Shown here: piece after piece, positions 1-8,674 of the stretch
Numbering within the stretch: position 1 is the first letter of the stretch
How the letters are laid out: each line of letters opens with the position of its first letter
Position numbers and translations under genes: made by a program
Notes under the pieces: model-generated
Databases searched by the model: none
What the model was told of the DNA's origin: nothing
The model's input: only the letters and a program-made list of their open reading frames with translations
Source of the DNA: Glaciecola flavus
Lineage (GTDB): Bacteria > Pseudomonadota > Gammaproteobacteria > Enterobacterales > Alteromonadaceae
Direction: 5' to 3'
NCBI RefSeq assembly: GCF_042646125.1
Contig: NZ_JBHRSW010000029.1
Span: 237,161-301,160, forward strand
Length of the DNA: 64,000 nt

Positions 1-1167
1 GGTACACAGATCGATTTCAGGCGCGATTTGCGTGGCGATATTTGTTGCTGCACCGGCGATTAAATCAGGTACATGACAAATTAAACCTGCGACAAATAAG
101 CCTCCGTTTGAATTTCCACTTACAAATACTTTCTCTGGGTCAACATTGTATCTCTCGACTGCCTCGTCGATGACAGCCTCAACGTATTCCACATCAAAGA
201 ATCCGCCTAAATCAACGCCAAAAAAACCATCCCATACACGCACAGGCGCTTCACCATTTGGGCCAACATCGGTAATCATGCTGTGCATGTATATTACAAT
301 TGGCCCTTCTCGGTCACTGATGGTGTTGAATTGGGTGTTTGAACGCCCGGTAGAAGCAGTGCCTCCAGCTCCATGGAATACGAGTATAAGTGGGCGCTTT
401 TCTCCAGTCTCGTATCCTTTTGGTAAATGAGCAATGTACAGTCGATCGTTTCCTTCTACTTCCAAACGATTTATGACATCTGGTGCGGGAAGGTCATTTT
501 CTGCAGGTAAAGGCGTTGGTTCTGGTGCACTGCCGATGGGCGTTAGTCGAATCCAGTCACCGTTCCACTGCCATTCTTCACCAAAGCTTTCTACTCGAAT
601 AGTGTGTTCTCCAGCATGAATGACCAAATCGTCGGCAACAAGTTGTGTGTCCAAAATCCCCCAATCTCCTGTAGAGGTGAGTGCACCTGAACCAACAATA
701 TAGCCATCTACATATATGCGAATGTTGCGATCACCTGGCGCAGGTACACCTGCTCGGACTTCCAGTTGGTAAGTCGCGCTCGTTGGGAAATTAACAGTGT
801 ATTCGCCCCAATCTCCATTTTGATTCCAATTGATCGCACTTATCGTCTCACCATTGTCTTGAGCAGAATAGGTTTGAAACCCTACGTTAAAGTCTTCATC
901 GTCAAAGGATAGTCCACCAGTTTGCTTAAAATTCTCCAGCTCAATTGTGATAGGCTCTAGTTCCGGCTCTGGCTCTGGCTCTGGCTCGGGTTCAGGCTCT
1001 GGTTCCGGCTCCGGTTCTGGCTCAGGCTCCGGCTCTGGTTCCGGAACAACTGGCGTATTTGGTTCAGGCTTAGAAATAGGTTGCGGTATGATAGGCGTTT
1101 CATCGCTGCCACAAGCCAGTAGCGACAACGAAAGTATCAGGGATAAAGATATTCTTAATCGGTTCAT
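1..1167 (-). CDS. Secreted lipoprotein esterase with carbohydrate-binding-like domain (partial, 3' end outside window)
   Basis: The reverse strand encodes 389 residues that run off the left edge. The N-terminus is a lipoprotein signal with lipobox LLAC (Cys at about residue 19). A Glu-Pro repeat linker covers about residues 42-74. A beta-sandwich region resembling CBM6 modules (about 75-210) follows. Last comes an alpha/beta-hydrolase of the PHB-depolymerase/feruloyl-esterase type, with LVFHGAGG as oxyanion region and GNSNGG as nucleophile elbow (Ser353). The acid and His residues lie beyond the window. An in-frame ATG at 1182 is an alternative start; 1167 gives the cleaner signal peptide. 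Likely role: outer-membrane-anchored ester hydrolysis on polysaccharide. Family assignment is from motifs; substrate unknown. Confidence 0.8.
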   Translation of the reverse strand, partial: MNRLRISLSLILSLSLLACGSDETPIIPQPISKPEPNTPVVPEPEPEPEPEPEPEPEPEPEPEPEPEPELEPITIELENFKQTGGLSFDDEDFNVGFQTYSAQDNGETISAINWNQNGDWGEYTVNFPTSATYQLEVRAGVPAPGDRNIRIYVDGYIVGSGALTSTGDWGILDTQLVADDLVIHAGEHTIRVESFGEEWQWNGDWIRLTPIGSAPEPTPLPAENDLPAPDVINRLEVEGNDRLYIAHLPKGYETGEKRPLILVFHGAGGTASTGRSNTQFNTISDREGPIVIYMHSMITDVGPNGEAPVRVWDGFFGVDLGGFFDVEYVEAVIDEAVERYNVDPEKVFVSGNSNGGLFVAGLICHVPDLIAGAATNIATQIAPEIDLCT

Positions 1168-1182
1168 AAAGAATCTGTCCAT

Positions 1183-1516
1183 TTGTATTGTTTCTGGATG
1201 AGTTAGCACCTACTGTTAAGTAGTCTTACTCTAGGATTCGTACAAAATGCTTCGCGTATTTTTTTGTTCATTGTTTTGCAAACGTCTTTGCATGATGAAG
1301 CTTGATGTACTTAACGCGAGGGTATAGATAGAGCGGGATGAGAGTCTTATTTTATTTCTATTGTTACTCGGTTTTAGAAAAATAATAGAAATTTGAGAGG
1401 TCTATTTGTGTCTCTTAGTAAGCAGGTAGTCTAAGTCACAGCTCTATACCTTTAAGCTAAGCGCACGATCCAGTTCTGTTATTCTCGGCGGGTTGACGTG
1501 ATATAATTCTGGTGGT
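1183..1516. other. Intergenic region upstream of the esterase
   Basis: AT-rich spacer of 334 bases between the esterase start and the stop of the next minus-strand gene. It should hold the esterase promoter. The only structure seen is a 9-bp inverted repeat, ATTTCTATT (1354-1362) with AATAGAAAT (1384-1392), with no T-run. No small gene is convincing. Confidence 0.4.
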
Positions 1517-3430
1517 TTAAATATTAACCCCGAGTTTTTGCAACTCAGCGATGTTGTAACTGCCCCAAAATTTTTGTGATTTGTATTCTCGTTTGATGAA
1601 TTCTAGATACCATACTTTTTGTTCTTGCTGATTGTGTTGGTCGTAAAAGTTGGCGAGGAAAAGGGCGCTATCTAATGCCGTAGCAAGTTGATTGTTGATA
1701 GATGCAATTTTAAACGCATCCAAAGCATGTTGTTCTGCTCGTTGCCAAATTTGCTGCGAGGCATAGACTTTGGCAAATCCGAGTTGCTGTTTGGATGTTT
1801 TTGTCGGTACTTTATCGAGCGTATCAATTGCTTCTTGCCAGCGTTCTTCAGAAAGCAGCTGTTCAATTAATTTTGTTCTTCCAAGTTCTAAAGTTTCATC
1901 TTCAAAATCTTTAGGGAACAATAGTAATGCCTGCCTTAAATGATTCTCGGAGATGGTGGGGTGATCTTCATGTATTCCTGCGTAGACGTGATACCGCGCA
2001 AGTTCGATATCCGACAATTGGTGTTGCGATAAAAGATGTTTAGCTTGATTGATGAAGAATGAATGATCTTCGTCTTTTTGCAAATTACCCGCTATATGCG
2101 ACATTTGCAGCGTATCACTAAACTCTTGAATTGGATCATTGACGCGTTGAGCCGCTTCAATGGCTTGAAGTAAAGCATTTTTAATTTCGTAGTAGTCAAA
2201 TCCATTGGCGAAAGCTATACCCAGCCGCGCGTGGGCAACAGCGATAAGGCTGGGATAATAACTGTACTGGCTAAAAATAGCATGTGCATCGTCTAAAAGT
2301 GATTTTGCTTGTTCCAAGTGCCCTAGATGCGTAAGTGATTTTGCCATTTGAAAGTAGGCCATAGCTTGAAAAGGCTCGTTTTCGGTTGCATTTGCTTTTT
2401 CTAAAAGTTCTGCCGACATGAGCTTTGCTTTGTGTGCTTGACCAGATTGGTTTAGGCTCTCTGCCAGTCTATAAAGTACGGTCAGGTCTTCAGGCAGAGT
2501 TTTGTGTATTAAGCTCAAGATTGTACTTGTGCTCAATGTATCCGTTGGTTCAACTTCAAGTAACTTTGTACTTAGCAATGCTTGCAATTGTTTACCTAGC
2601 TTATCGTGCAGCCCTTCGAGGTTTGTATCAGTTGTATTACTTTGCCAGTGAGTATTGTTATTGATTAACAACAAACGCGCGGAGTAAGCGCTATGATGTT
2701 GTTCTAATGCGATCGCGACAAGATATGCATGCTGATGCTTATCTTTTAGGAGATTGTAATGTTCTCGAGGTGCTGAAAAAATGTTTTGATACTTGGTAGT
2801 ATGTAGGTCTTCTAAAACTTGGTATTGCCCTTGTTTTTGTATCGGGTGCCAGAGTTTCTCAGTTACTTCTTTTGTTGCAGTATTGTTTTCCAAGGTTGAG
2901 CCAACAATTATAGGCAGCAAACTGACTTTTTCTGAGTAAGAAATGGCAATATTTTTTGCAGGGAACAGGTAATAAATAGCTAATACCGCGATTGTCGCGA
3001 ACATCATTGCTAACAGGGTATTGCTTGTTCTTTTACTGAGAGATTTGCCGTGATTATCGTTAGAAAAATCTATCAAAGGTTCATCTTGCACAGGAGTGTT
3101 TGGAGGCGCCGCCGCTCGTTTCTCAAAGGCAAGTGTCCACTTATATCCTTTTTTGGGGTAAGTCTTTATTGCGCCGTTCCCGAAAAGCGCACGTAAATGG
3201 CTTATGTTTTGAAAAACCACTTGCTCAGATACTGCTTTGCCTTCCCATACCGCATCGAGGATTTGAGCTTTACTCAAGGTTTGATCAGTATTTTGTAAGA
3301 AGAATTTTAGTAGTATGGCTTCATTTTTTCGGAAGTGAACCACTTCTCCTCCATGTTTGAATAACATGAAGGTTTCGTCATCGAACAAATAATCGTTAAT
3401 TTGATACTGCAATTGCTTACCATTCACCAT
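1517..3430 (-). CDS. CadC/ToxR-like membrane-bound transcriptional regulator with TPR-like periplasmic region
   Basis: 637 residues. The N-terminal ~105 residues are an OmpR/PhoB-type winged helix of the CadC/ToxR class: an ILLKFFLQN recognition core, then the terminal wing ending YPKKGYKW. A cytoplasmic linker and one transmembrane helix (about 140-160, LLAMMFATIAVLAIYYLF) follow. The large C-terminal part is rich in Ala/Leu helix pairs resembling TPRs. This layout fits a one-component sensor that binds DNA directly from the membrane. The gene is divergent from the PhoX-like gene at 3733 across a 302-bp gap, so that gene is a plausible target (inference). Ligand unknown. Confidence 0.85.
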   Translation of the reverse strand: MVNGKQLQYQINDYLFDDETFMLFKHGGEVVHFRKNEAILLKFFLQNTDQTLSKAQILDAVWEGKAVSEQVVFQNISHLRALFGNGAIKTYPKKGYKWTLAFEKRAAAPPNTPVQDEPLIDFSNDNHGKSLSKRTSNTLLAMMFATIAVLAIYYLFPAKNIAISYSEKVSLLPIIVGSTLENNTATKEVTEKLWHPIQKQGQYQVLEDLHTTKYQNIFSAPREHYNLLKDKHQHAYLVAIALEQHHSAYSARLLLINNNTHWQSNTTDTNLEGLHDKLGKQLQALLSTKLLEVEPTDTLSTSTILSLIHKTLPEDLTVLYRLAESLNQSGQAHKAKLMSAELLEKANATENEPFQAMAYFQMAKSLTHLGHLEQAKSLLDDAHAIFSQYSYYPSLIAVAHARLGIAFANGFDYYEIKNALLQAIEAAQRVNDPIQEFSDTLQMSHIAGNLQKDEDHSFFINQAKHLLSQHQLSDIELARYHVYAGIHEDHPTISENHLRQALLLFPKDFEDETLELGRTKLIEQLLSEERWQEAIDTLDKVPTKTSKQQLGFAKVYASQQIWQRAEQHALDAFKIASINNQLATALDSALFLANFYDQHNQQEQKVWYLEFIKREYKSQKFWGSYNIAELQKLGVNI

Positions 3431-3732
3431 TCAATACAGAGGTTGGTGAAAATTTCAGGGGCTGCATAACATAGTGCTGTGACGTCGAATCAACATAGCT
3501 GCATGGAACAAAGCTACAAATACGGATGGCGCCCCAATTAAAAGAGATAGTTTGGATACTAATAACGAAAGGGAAAGGCGTCCAGAATTTTTTTGTGCTG
3601 GGCTATTACATCAGCACCAACTCGCATAAGGGGACTTAATGCGTGCAGAATTTAATTGAAGTGTCACATTAGTCTCGCACAATTGACGTTAATATACCCT
3701 GTTGTCAAACATAACTCGAATAAGGAAATACC
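3431..3732. promoter_or_regulatory. Divergent intergenic region between the CadC-like regulator and the PhoX-like gene
   Basis: 302 bases between two divergent starts, so promoters for both genes must lie here. A TTGACG (3683-3688) upstream of the plus-strand gene could be a -35 element, but no convincing -10 follows at standard spacing. A ribosome-binding site AAGGA lies just before the ATG at 3733. No gene is seen in this stretch. Confidence 0.4.
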
Positions 3733-5076
3733 ATGCTAACCCGTCGTCGTTTTAACCAAGGCTTGTTATTCGCTGCATTCAGTGGATTGACCATGCATTT
3801 AAAAGCGTCTCCCGCAAACAGCTTGCTCTCAGCAACGAAAGGGTTGGGAAAATTGGTTCCTGATCCAAAAGGGATACTCGATTTACCAGCGGGGTTTACG
3901 TACCGCATTATTTCATCACTGGGCGACAAAATGGACGACGGACTCACTGTGCCTGACGCGGCCGATGGTATGGGTTGTATCCCGCTTGACGACAAACGCA
4001 TTGTGTTAGTTCGAAACCATGAGCTCAAACCTAATCAAACGGATGATTGGGATGTCAATTTTACCCCTGAGCAAATCGCTCAGTCTTACGACAAAAATGC
4101 CGATGGACGCCCGCTTGCTGGGGGGACTTCAAACATTGTGTTTAATATGCAAACAGGCCAAATTGAGCAGCAGTTTATGTCGCTACTGGGGACCGTGCGA
4201 AATTGTTCTGGTGGGATCACACCTTGGGGAAGTTGGCTAAGCTGCGAAGAATCGGTAGATAGAGCATCGAGAAAAATAGAGCAAGATCACGGCTATGTAT
4301 TTGAAGTACCTAGCACGGCTAAGGGATTGGTTGATCCTAAACCCATTAAAGCAATGGGTAGATTTAATCATGAAGCGGCGTGTATTGACCCCAAAACGGG
4401 GATTGTCTACTTAACCGAAGACAGAGGGGATAGTTTGTTTTATCGCTTTATTCCAAACGAGCGTGAAAATTTACACGCCGGTGGCCAATTACAAGCTTTG
4501 GTGATAAAAAACCAAAAACAGTTTGATACTCGAAATTGGTCTTCAGCGAGTATGAAACAGCAAAAAGAGTACGCAGTTGAATGGATTGACTTGGATGAGC
4601 CAGAAAGCCCCAAGGACGACCTGCGAAAAAGGGGATACAAAAAGGGCGCGGCGCTCTTTGCCCGAGGTGAAGGCATATTTTTTGGTGATGACGAATTGTA
4701 TTTTTGCTGCACCAATGGCGGTGCTAAAAAGCTAGGTCAGGTAATGCGTTACCGTCTTATCAATGATGCTCCAACAATTAGTCTGTTCTTTGAGAGTAAA
4801 GATCCAACAAGTCTCAATTTTGGCGACAATCTCTGTATCGCACCGTCAGGCCACCTCGTTATTTGTGAAGACCAATATTTGGAAACAGTGAACAATCATT
4901 TGAAAGGCATAAGCCCCACTGGAAAAGCCTATGATATTGCCAAAGTTCGTTGGCAAACCGAACCTGCGGGTGCGTGTTTTTCACCCGATGGCACTACACT
5001 ATTTGTGAATTTGTACTCGCCCACTGCTACCTTAGCAATCACCGGACCTTGGCATAAGATGCACGATATTGCTTAA
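3733..5076 (+). CDS. PhoX/DUF839-family secreted protein (Tat-type leader)
   Basis: 447 residues. The leader begins with RRRFNQG, a twin-arginine-like motif, followed by a short hydrophobic stretch. This suggests export of a folded protein. The body is typical of DUF839 (alkaline phosphatase PhoX-related beta-propeller proteins): an LPAGFTYR opening, NCSGGITPWGSWLSCEE, GRFNHEAA and YLTEDRGDSLFYRF. PhoX enzymes bind Fe and Ca and hydrolyse phosphate esters, but many DUF839 members are uncharacterised. The protein is shorter than classical PhoX (~600 aa), so phosphatase activity is uncertain. The RBS AAGGA sits 7 bases upstream of the ATG. Confidence 0.85.
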   Translation: MLTRRRFNQGLLFAAFSGLTMHLKASPANSLLSATKGLGKLVPDPKGILDLPAGFTYRIISSLGDKMDDGLTVPDAADGMGCIPLDDKRIVLVRNHELKPNQTDDWDVNFTPEQIAQSYDKNADGRPLAGGTSNIVFNMQTGQIEQQFMSLLGTVRNCSGGITPWGSWLSCEESVDRASRKIEQDHGYVFEVPSTAKGLVDPKPIKAMGRFNHEAACIDPKTGIVYLTEDRGDSLFYRFIPNERENLHAGGQLQALVIKNQKQFDTRNWSSASMKQQKEYAVEWIDLDEPESPKDDLRKRGYKKGAALFARGEGIFFGDDELYFCCTNGGAKKLGQVMRYRLINDAPTISLFFESKDPTSLNFGDNLCIAPSGHLVICEDQYLETVNNHLKGISPTGKAYDIAKVRWQTEPAGACFSPDGTTLFVNLYSPTATLAITGPWHKMHDIA

Positions 5077-5106
5077 AATACTATACAAAAGCTAACAGAG
5101 AGAGAA

Positions 5107-5328
5107 ATGGCCGTGCTTATTCAGTTAATCAAGACTGAATGCAGAGATCCATATTCCGAAGCTAACATCGAAAAACTCAAAGATAATTTTGGGCCATCAA
5201 CATCAAAAAGTACGATACAAAATGCGATGAATAAATTAAGTGAACTCGACATAATATACAAAGTGGGTCATGGTAAGTGGCATTTTAGCGATCCAGCTTT
5301 CGTTAAATATGTTTTACTGGCTAAGTAA
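5107..5328 (+). CDS. Small winged-helix-like protein, probable remnant of an ATPase C-terminal domain
   Basis: 73 residues with a good ribosome-binding site (AGAGAGAA). The text STSKSTIQNAMNKL followed by a GHGKWHFSDPAF wing resembles the winged-helix domain that ends many archaeal-type AAA/STAND ATPases, where it follows the nucleotide-binding domain. Here it stands alone, without an ATPase portion upstream. It may be a gene fragment or a free-standing DNA-binding protein. Similarity is judged by eye; function unknown. Confidence 0.5.
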   Translation: MAVLIQLIKTECRDPYSEANIEKLKDNFGPSTSKSTIQNAMNKLSELDIIYKVGHGKWHFSDPAFVKYVLLAK

Positions 5329-5521
5329 GCTGATCTGATGGTTAAGTAGTAGTGCACATTAATATGAGTGACAATCAGTTTAAGGCATGACTATCAAATC
5401 ATAAGCGCTAACAAAATCTTACCTTATTAAACAAAAGCGAACATTTCTCTATGATTTACTAAACAGCTTTTGTCTGTTGCAGATTGCAAAATATCGTCCT
5501 TACATTTAACAAAGGACGATT

Positions 5522-6145
5522 ATGAAAACACCGACTATTCTTGCTACTTCTTTTCTGACTCTAGTGGCTTTAACAAATCAAGCGCATGGTGAAACTAACA
5601 GCACCGTATTGGATCCCAACAATCGCCATTCTATCGGCATGCAGATTGTCGGTGGCGGCTTGGAGTACAAAGGCGGCGGGTATGGCGACCATAACTTAGT
5701 GGGTGCCAGCTATATTTATTACAACTACCAACTCGCAAACAACTACTACCTTGAAGCGGGGATAATGGGCGCGGCTGACGTTGAAGGTTGGAAGTGCCAT
5801 CAACAGACCGATGGCGCTTTACAGTGTAAAAACAACGACAATGAAACGCTAGGGCTAGATGCTGACGAATTTGAATTTGGCGCGATTGTTTTAGCAGTGA
5901 AGGGGAATATTGCACTATCTCAACGCAACAGCCTATATGGAAAACTGGGGGGATCTTATTACGATTATGAACTGAGCGTTCTTTCGCGTAAAACAGCCTC
6001 AGAGGATGGCCTTGGTTTTGTTGCAGAAGCTGGGTGGGAGTACCGTTGGGATAACAACATAGGGATAAACTTTGGGTTGCAATACCAAAAGGCGGGCGAC
6101 ATTAAAATGAAGAGTAGCCACTTTGGCGTCAGCTATCAATTTTAA
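5522..6145 (+). CDS. Outer-membrane beta-barrel protein
   Basis: 207 residues with a cleavable signal peptide (MKTPTILATSFLTLVALTNQ, cleavage near AHG-ET). Alternating aromatic/hydrophobic beta strands follow, with a C-terminal strand ending in Phe (FGVSYQF), as needed for BAM-dependent insertion. The strand pattern resembles small OmpA/OmpX-like or opacity-type 8-strand barrels. Two cysteines in the middle (WKCHQQ, LQCKNN) could form a disulfide in a loop. RBS AAAGGA is 5 bases upstream. Function not assignable. Confidence 0.75.
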   Translation: MKTPTILATSFLTLVALTNQAHGETNSTVLDPNNRHSIGMQIVGGGLEYKGGGYGDHNLVGASYIYYNYQLANNYYLEAGIMGAADVEGWKCHQQTDGALQCKNNDNETLGLDADEFEFGAIVLAVKGNIALSQRNSLYGKLGGSYYDYELSVLSRKTASEDGLGFVAEAGWEYRWDNNIGINFGLQYQKAGDIKMKSSHFGVSYQF

Positions 6146-6185
6146 TGGCTTGTTTTGGATATACTCCCAGCGCTTTAGCGACAAA

Positions 6186-6214
6186 AGGCGGGACTTTCAA
6201 GTAAAGTCCCGCCT
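6186..6214. terminator. Bidirectional intrinsic terminator between convergent genes
   Basis: A perfect 12-bp stem, AGGCGGGACTTT (6186-6197) pairing with AAAGTCCCGCCT (6203-6214), with a 5-nt loop. On the minus strand the stem is followed directly by TTTTG, so it should end the TonB receptor transcript. It lies between the stops of the plus-strand barrel gene and the minus-strand receptor gene. Confidence 0.8.
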
Positions 6215-6219
6215 AGAGC

Positions 6220-8415
6220 TTAAAAACTGTAAGAGAACGTCAAGCGTGCTCTTCTCGGTGCACCAGGTTCAACCCATACATTCGCAAAGGAGTTGGTGTA
6301 AAAGGTCTTATCAAACAGGTTGTCAATGTCTAATCTCAAGGATGTATTGTTGGTAAAATCGACTTCACTGAATAACCTTACTGTGGTGTAGCTTGGTAAA
6401 TCAAAGTCAGCACCTACCCAGCCATTTCGTTCACCTACATATAATAAGCCACCACCCACTTGCACTGACGCGCTAGCTACATCGAATTCCTTAGTGGTTT
6501 GTAAGCTTACTTGATGCTCTGGCGAGTTAATCAATGGGTCACCAGCATCAATAGTAAAGCCAAAGCCATCTGCATCAGCAAAACTGTTTAAGAACTCTGC
6601 ATCCGTGTAGGCGTAGGAGAACCAAAGACTCATGCCATTCTCAAACTCAATATTGGTGTCCAACTCTAGTCCTGTACTCTCTGCTTCACCCGCTGCAATT
6701 GAGAAAAAGCCAGCGGCCATAGCTTCTGGCCTGTCATCATTGACCAAGAAGTTGCTTTGTTTTACTTGGAAGAGTGTAAGGTTAAACAAGCCCTGAACGG
6801 CATCAAACACTGAAGCAAGGTCAACTTTAACGCCCAGTTCAGTCGAGTCGGTCACGTTTGGATCAAACTGATTGCCTTGAAAGTCTTGCCCCGTTTGCTG
6901 GCGATACCCTTCGCCATAAGAAGCGTAAACGCTAGTGCCTTCGTTAACTGCATATACAAGGCCTATCTGTGGCGACACGCGAGTATCGTCTGAGGTGATA
7001 GTTGTAGCAGGTGAAGCCAAAAAGTTTGTTAAATCTTGTTCAAAGTCGTCGTAGCGCAAGCCAAGTCTCAGTTGCAGGTTTTCGCTGAGATCAAGTTGAT
7101 CTTGTATATAGATACCGTAGCCGGTTAACTCTTCGTTTCGGTTTGTGTTCGCGCCTGCTGCTGGATTCAGGTTAGCAGCATACTCGGGGTTATTGATATT
7201 GAGTAAAAGGTGCGTGCTGATATCGGCATCGCTTAGCGTCGATAATTCGCCGTTAAATCTTGTGCGATAGCGGTCAATAATGAGGGTGTTGTCAAACTTG
7301 TCGTAATCAACACCGACTATCAAACGGTGACGAATGTCGCCGAGGGTAAAGTCACCAGATAATTCGCCGCGCAGTACAAGATAGTCAGAATCAAAGTCAC
7401 GTGAGCGGAAGAAACGCGAAATTGTCTCCCCGTCTCTAAAATACGTTTGTCGTGAGCCAAACTGCGGTTCAAATGCATCCCCTTCCAAACTTGTTTCTCT
7501 ATAGCCTAATCCACCCAAAAAGCTCCAACTATCATTAAAATCGTGCTGTACTTCTAACTGATGACCTACTACCTCGGTATCAATTGGCACAGCTTCGCCG
7601 ACAAACAAATCTCGTGGAGAAAAGCCAAAGTCTTCTGAATAAACCACGCCTCTGTCAAAGGGTAACTCTTGACTGGTGTATTCTAGTTCATAAGTAACAG
7701 TGGTTTCGTCAGACACACTCCACTTAAGAGAGGGATAAAAACCTTGTTTTTGGGTTTCGACTTCGTTTTTAAAGCTTTCTGCATCATCATAAAATCCAAC
7801 TAAACGATAGCCAAGTTCTTCGTTGTCACCGATTGTTCCTTGATAATCACCTTCAAAGCGAAGTTGACTCCAACTGCCGACAGTTGCCTTTACATACCCA
7901 CCAGTAATAAAAGTAGGACGCTTGGTAATAAGGTTGACCGTTCCGCCAGGCTCTCCTCGGCCAAATAGAGCTGAACGTGGCCCTTTAAGCACTTCTACTG
8001 ATTCTACACCGACCAAATCGCGCGGTCCACCAAAACCTCTACCAGCATTAAATCCGTTAACAAGAAATCCGCTTGGCAAGTTAATGTCACCAGCAAAGCC
8101 CCGCACAGAGAAGGCATTCCATAGCCCACCAAAGTTGTTTTGGCGAGCCACAGATGCAGACAGGTCGAGCGCGTCATTTAAATTCAGTGCGCCAACATTG
8201 CTTAACATTTCTTGATCAATAATTTGATTGGTAGCGGGTGTCTCCAACGGCGCAAAATCACCTGTATAAGCTCGTCGGTCTCCAATGACGTTTAAGATTT
8301 CTACGTCTTGTTCCTCATTCGTTTGTGCCTGTAATTGTGTTGAGGTAAAAGAAGCGCCTAAAGATAAAACAATTGCGGTAGAAAGTACTGAAGGTTTGAA
8401 AGTGTCTGTATTCAT
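6220..8415 (-). CDS. TonB-dependent siderophore receptor
   Basis: 731 residues. Signal peptide (to about residue 30), TonB-box-like segment VEILNVIGDR, plug domain with SVRGFAGD and VEVLKGPRSALFGRGEPGG, then a 22-strand type barrel ending FSYSF. The plug motif GPRSALFGRGEPGGTVN and the overall length match the TonB-dependent siderophore receptor family (FhuA/FpvA-like). It should import a ferric chelate with TonB-ExbBD energy. No clear Fur box was seen in the 85 bases upstream; one AT-rich stretch (8440-8480) is a possible degenerate site. No siderophore biosynthesis or ABC transporter is adjacent. Confidence 0.9.
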   Translation of the reverse strand: MNTDTFKPSVLSTAIVLSLGASFTSTQLQAQTNEEQDVEILNVIGDRRAYTGDFAPLETPATNQIIDQEMLSNVGALNLNDALDLSASVARQNNFGGLWNAFSVRGFAGDINLPSGFLVNGFNAGRGFGGPRDLVGVESVEVLKGPRSALFGRGEPGGTVNLITKRPTFITGGYVKATVGSWSQLRFEGDYQGTIGDNEELGYRLVGFYDDAESFKNEVETQKQGFYPSLKWSVSDETTVTYELEYTSQELPFDRGVVYSEDFGFSPRDLFVGEAVPIDTEVVGHQLEVQHDFNDSWSFLGGLGYRETSLEGDAFEPQFGSRQTYFRDGETISRFFRSRDFDSDYLVLRGELSGDFTLGDIRHRLIVGVDYDKFDNTLIIDRYRTRFNGELSTLSDADISTHLLLNINNPEYAANLNPAAGANTNRNEELTGYGIYIQDQLDLSENLQLRLGLRYDDFEQDLTNFLASPATTITSDDTRVSPQIGLVYAVNEGTSVYASYGEGYRQQTGQDFQGNQFDPNVTDSTELGVKVDLASVFDAVQGLFNLTLFQVKQSNFLVNDDRPEAMAAGFFSIAAGEAESTGLELDTNIEFENGMSLWFSYAYTDAEFLNSFADADGFGFTIDAGDPLINSPEHQVSLQTTKEFDVASASVQVGGGLLYVGERNGWVGADFDLPSYTTVRLFSEVDFTNNTSLRLDIDNLFDKTFYTNSFANVWVEPGAPRRARLTFSYSF

Positions 8416-8500
8416 TGCTTTTTAGTGTAGGTTGGTATGAAAATTATTGTTAATTTATGTTATGTTATCACATATCTTTTGATGGTGCGGATTTTTTTAG

Positions 8501-8635
8501 AAGGCGATGTTCCCTTTAAGTGTAGACACTCTCAGAGCAAAGCCTAAAAGGCATGGATGCCTTTTTGGAGTCCCATGGATGGGTGGAAAACGACTTTGTT
8601 TTGAGAGTGTCTACACTTAAAGGGAATGTCGCTTT
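8501..8635. repeat. Long-arm palindrome, copy A (core reads on minus strand)
   Basis: Inverted arms 8501-8542 and 8594-8635 (42 bp, mostly paired, about five mismatches) enclose a 51-base core. Read on the minus strand, the core has two small hairpins, CCCATCCATGGG and AAAGGCATCCATGCCTTT. The core is nearly the same as in copies B (31544-31695) and C (35540-35695), while the arm sequence is unrelated to theirs. It sits between two minus-strand genes; no T-run marks it as an ordinary terminator. The element family is not recognised. Confidence 0.85.
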
Positions 8636-8674
8636 TTGAAAGTTTAATGGCGCTAGCGGAAAGTCTTACAAGCC

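Noticed and set aside
947..1201. Plus-strand frame rich in Gly-Ser repeats
   Set aside because: It is the reverse reading of the Glu-Pro linker of the minus-strand lipoprotein esterase.
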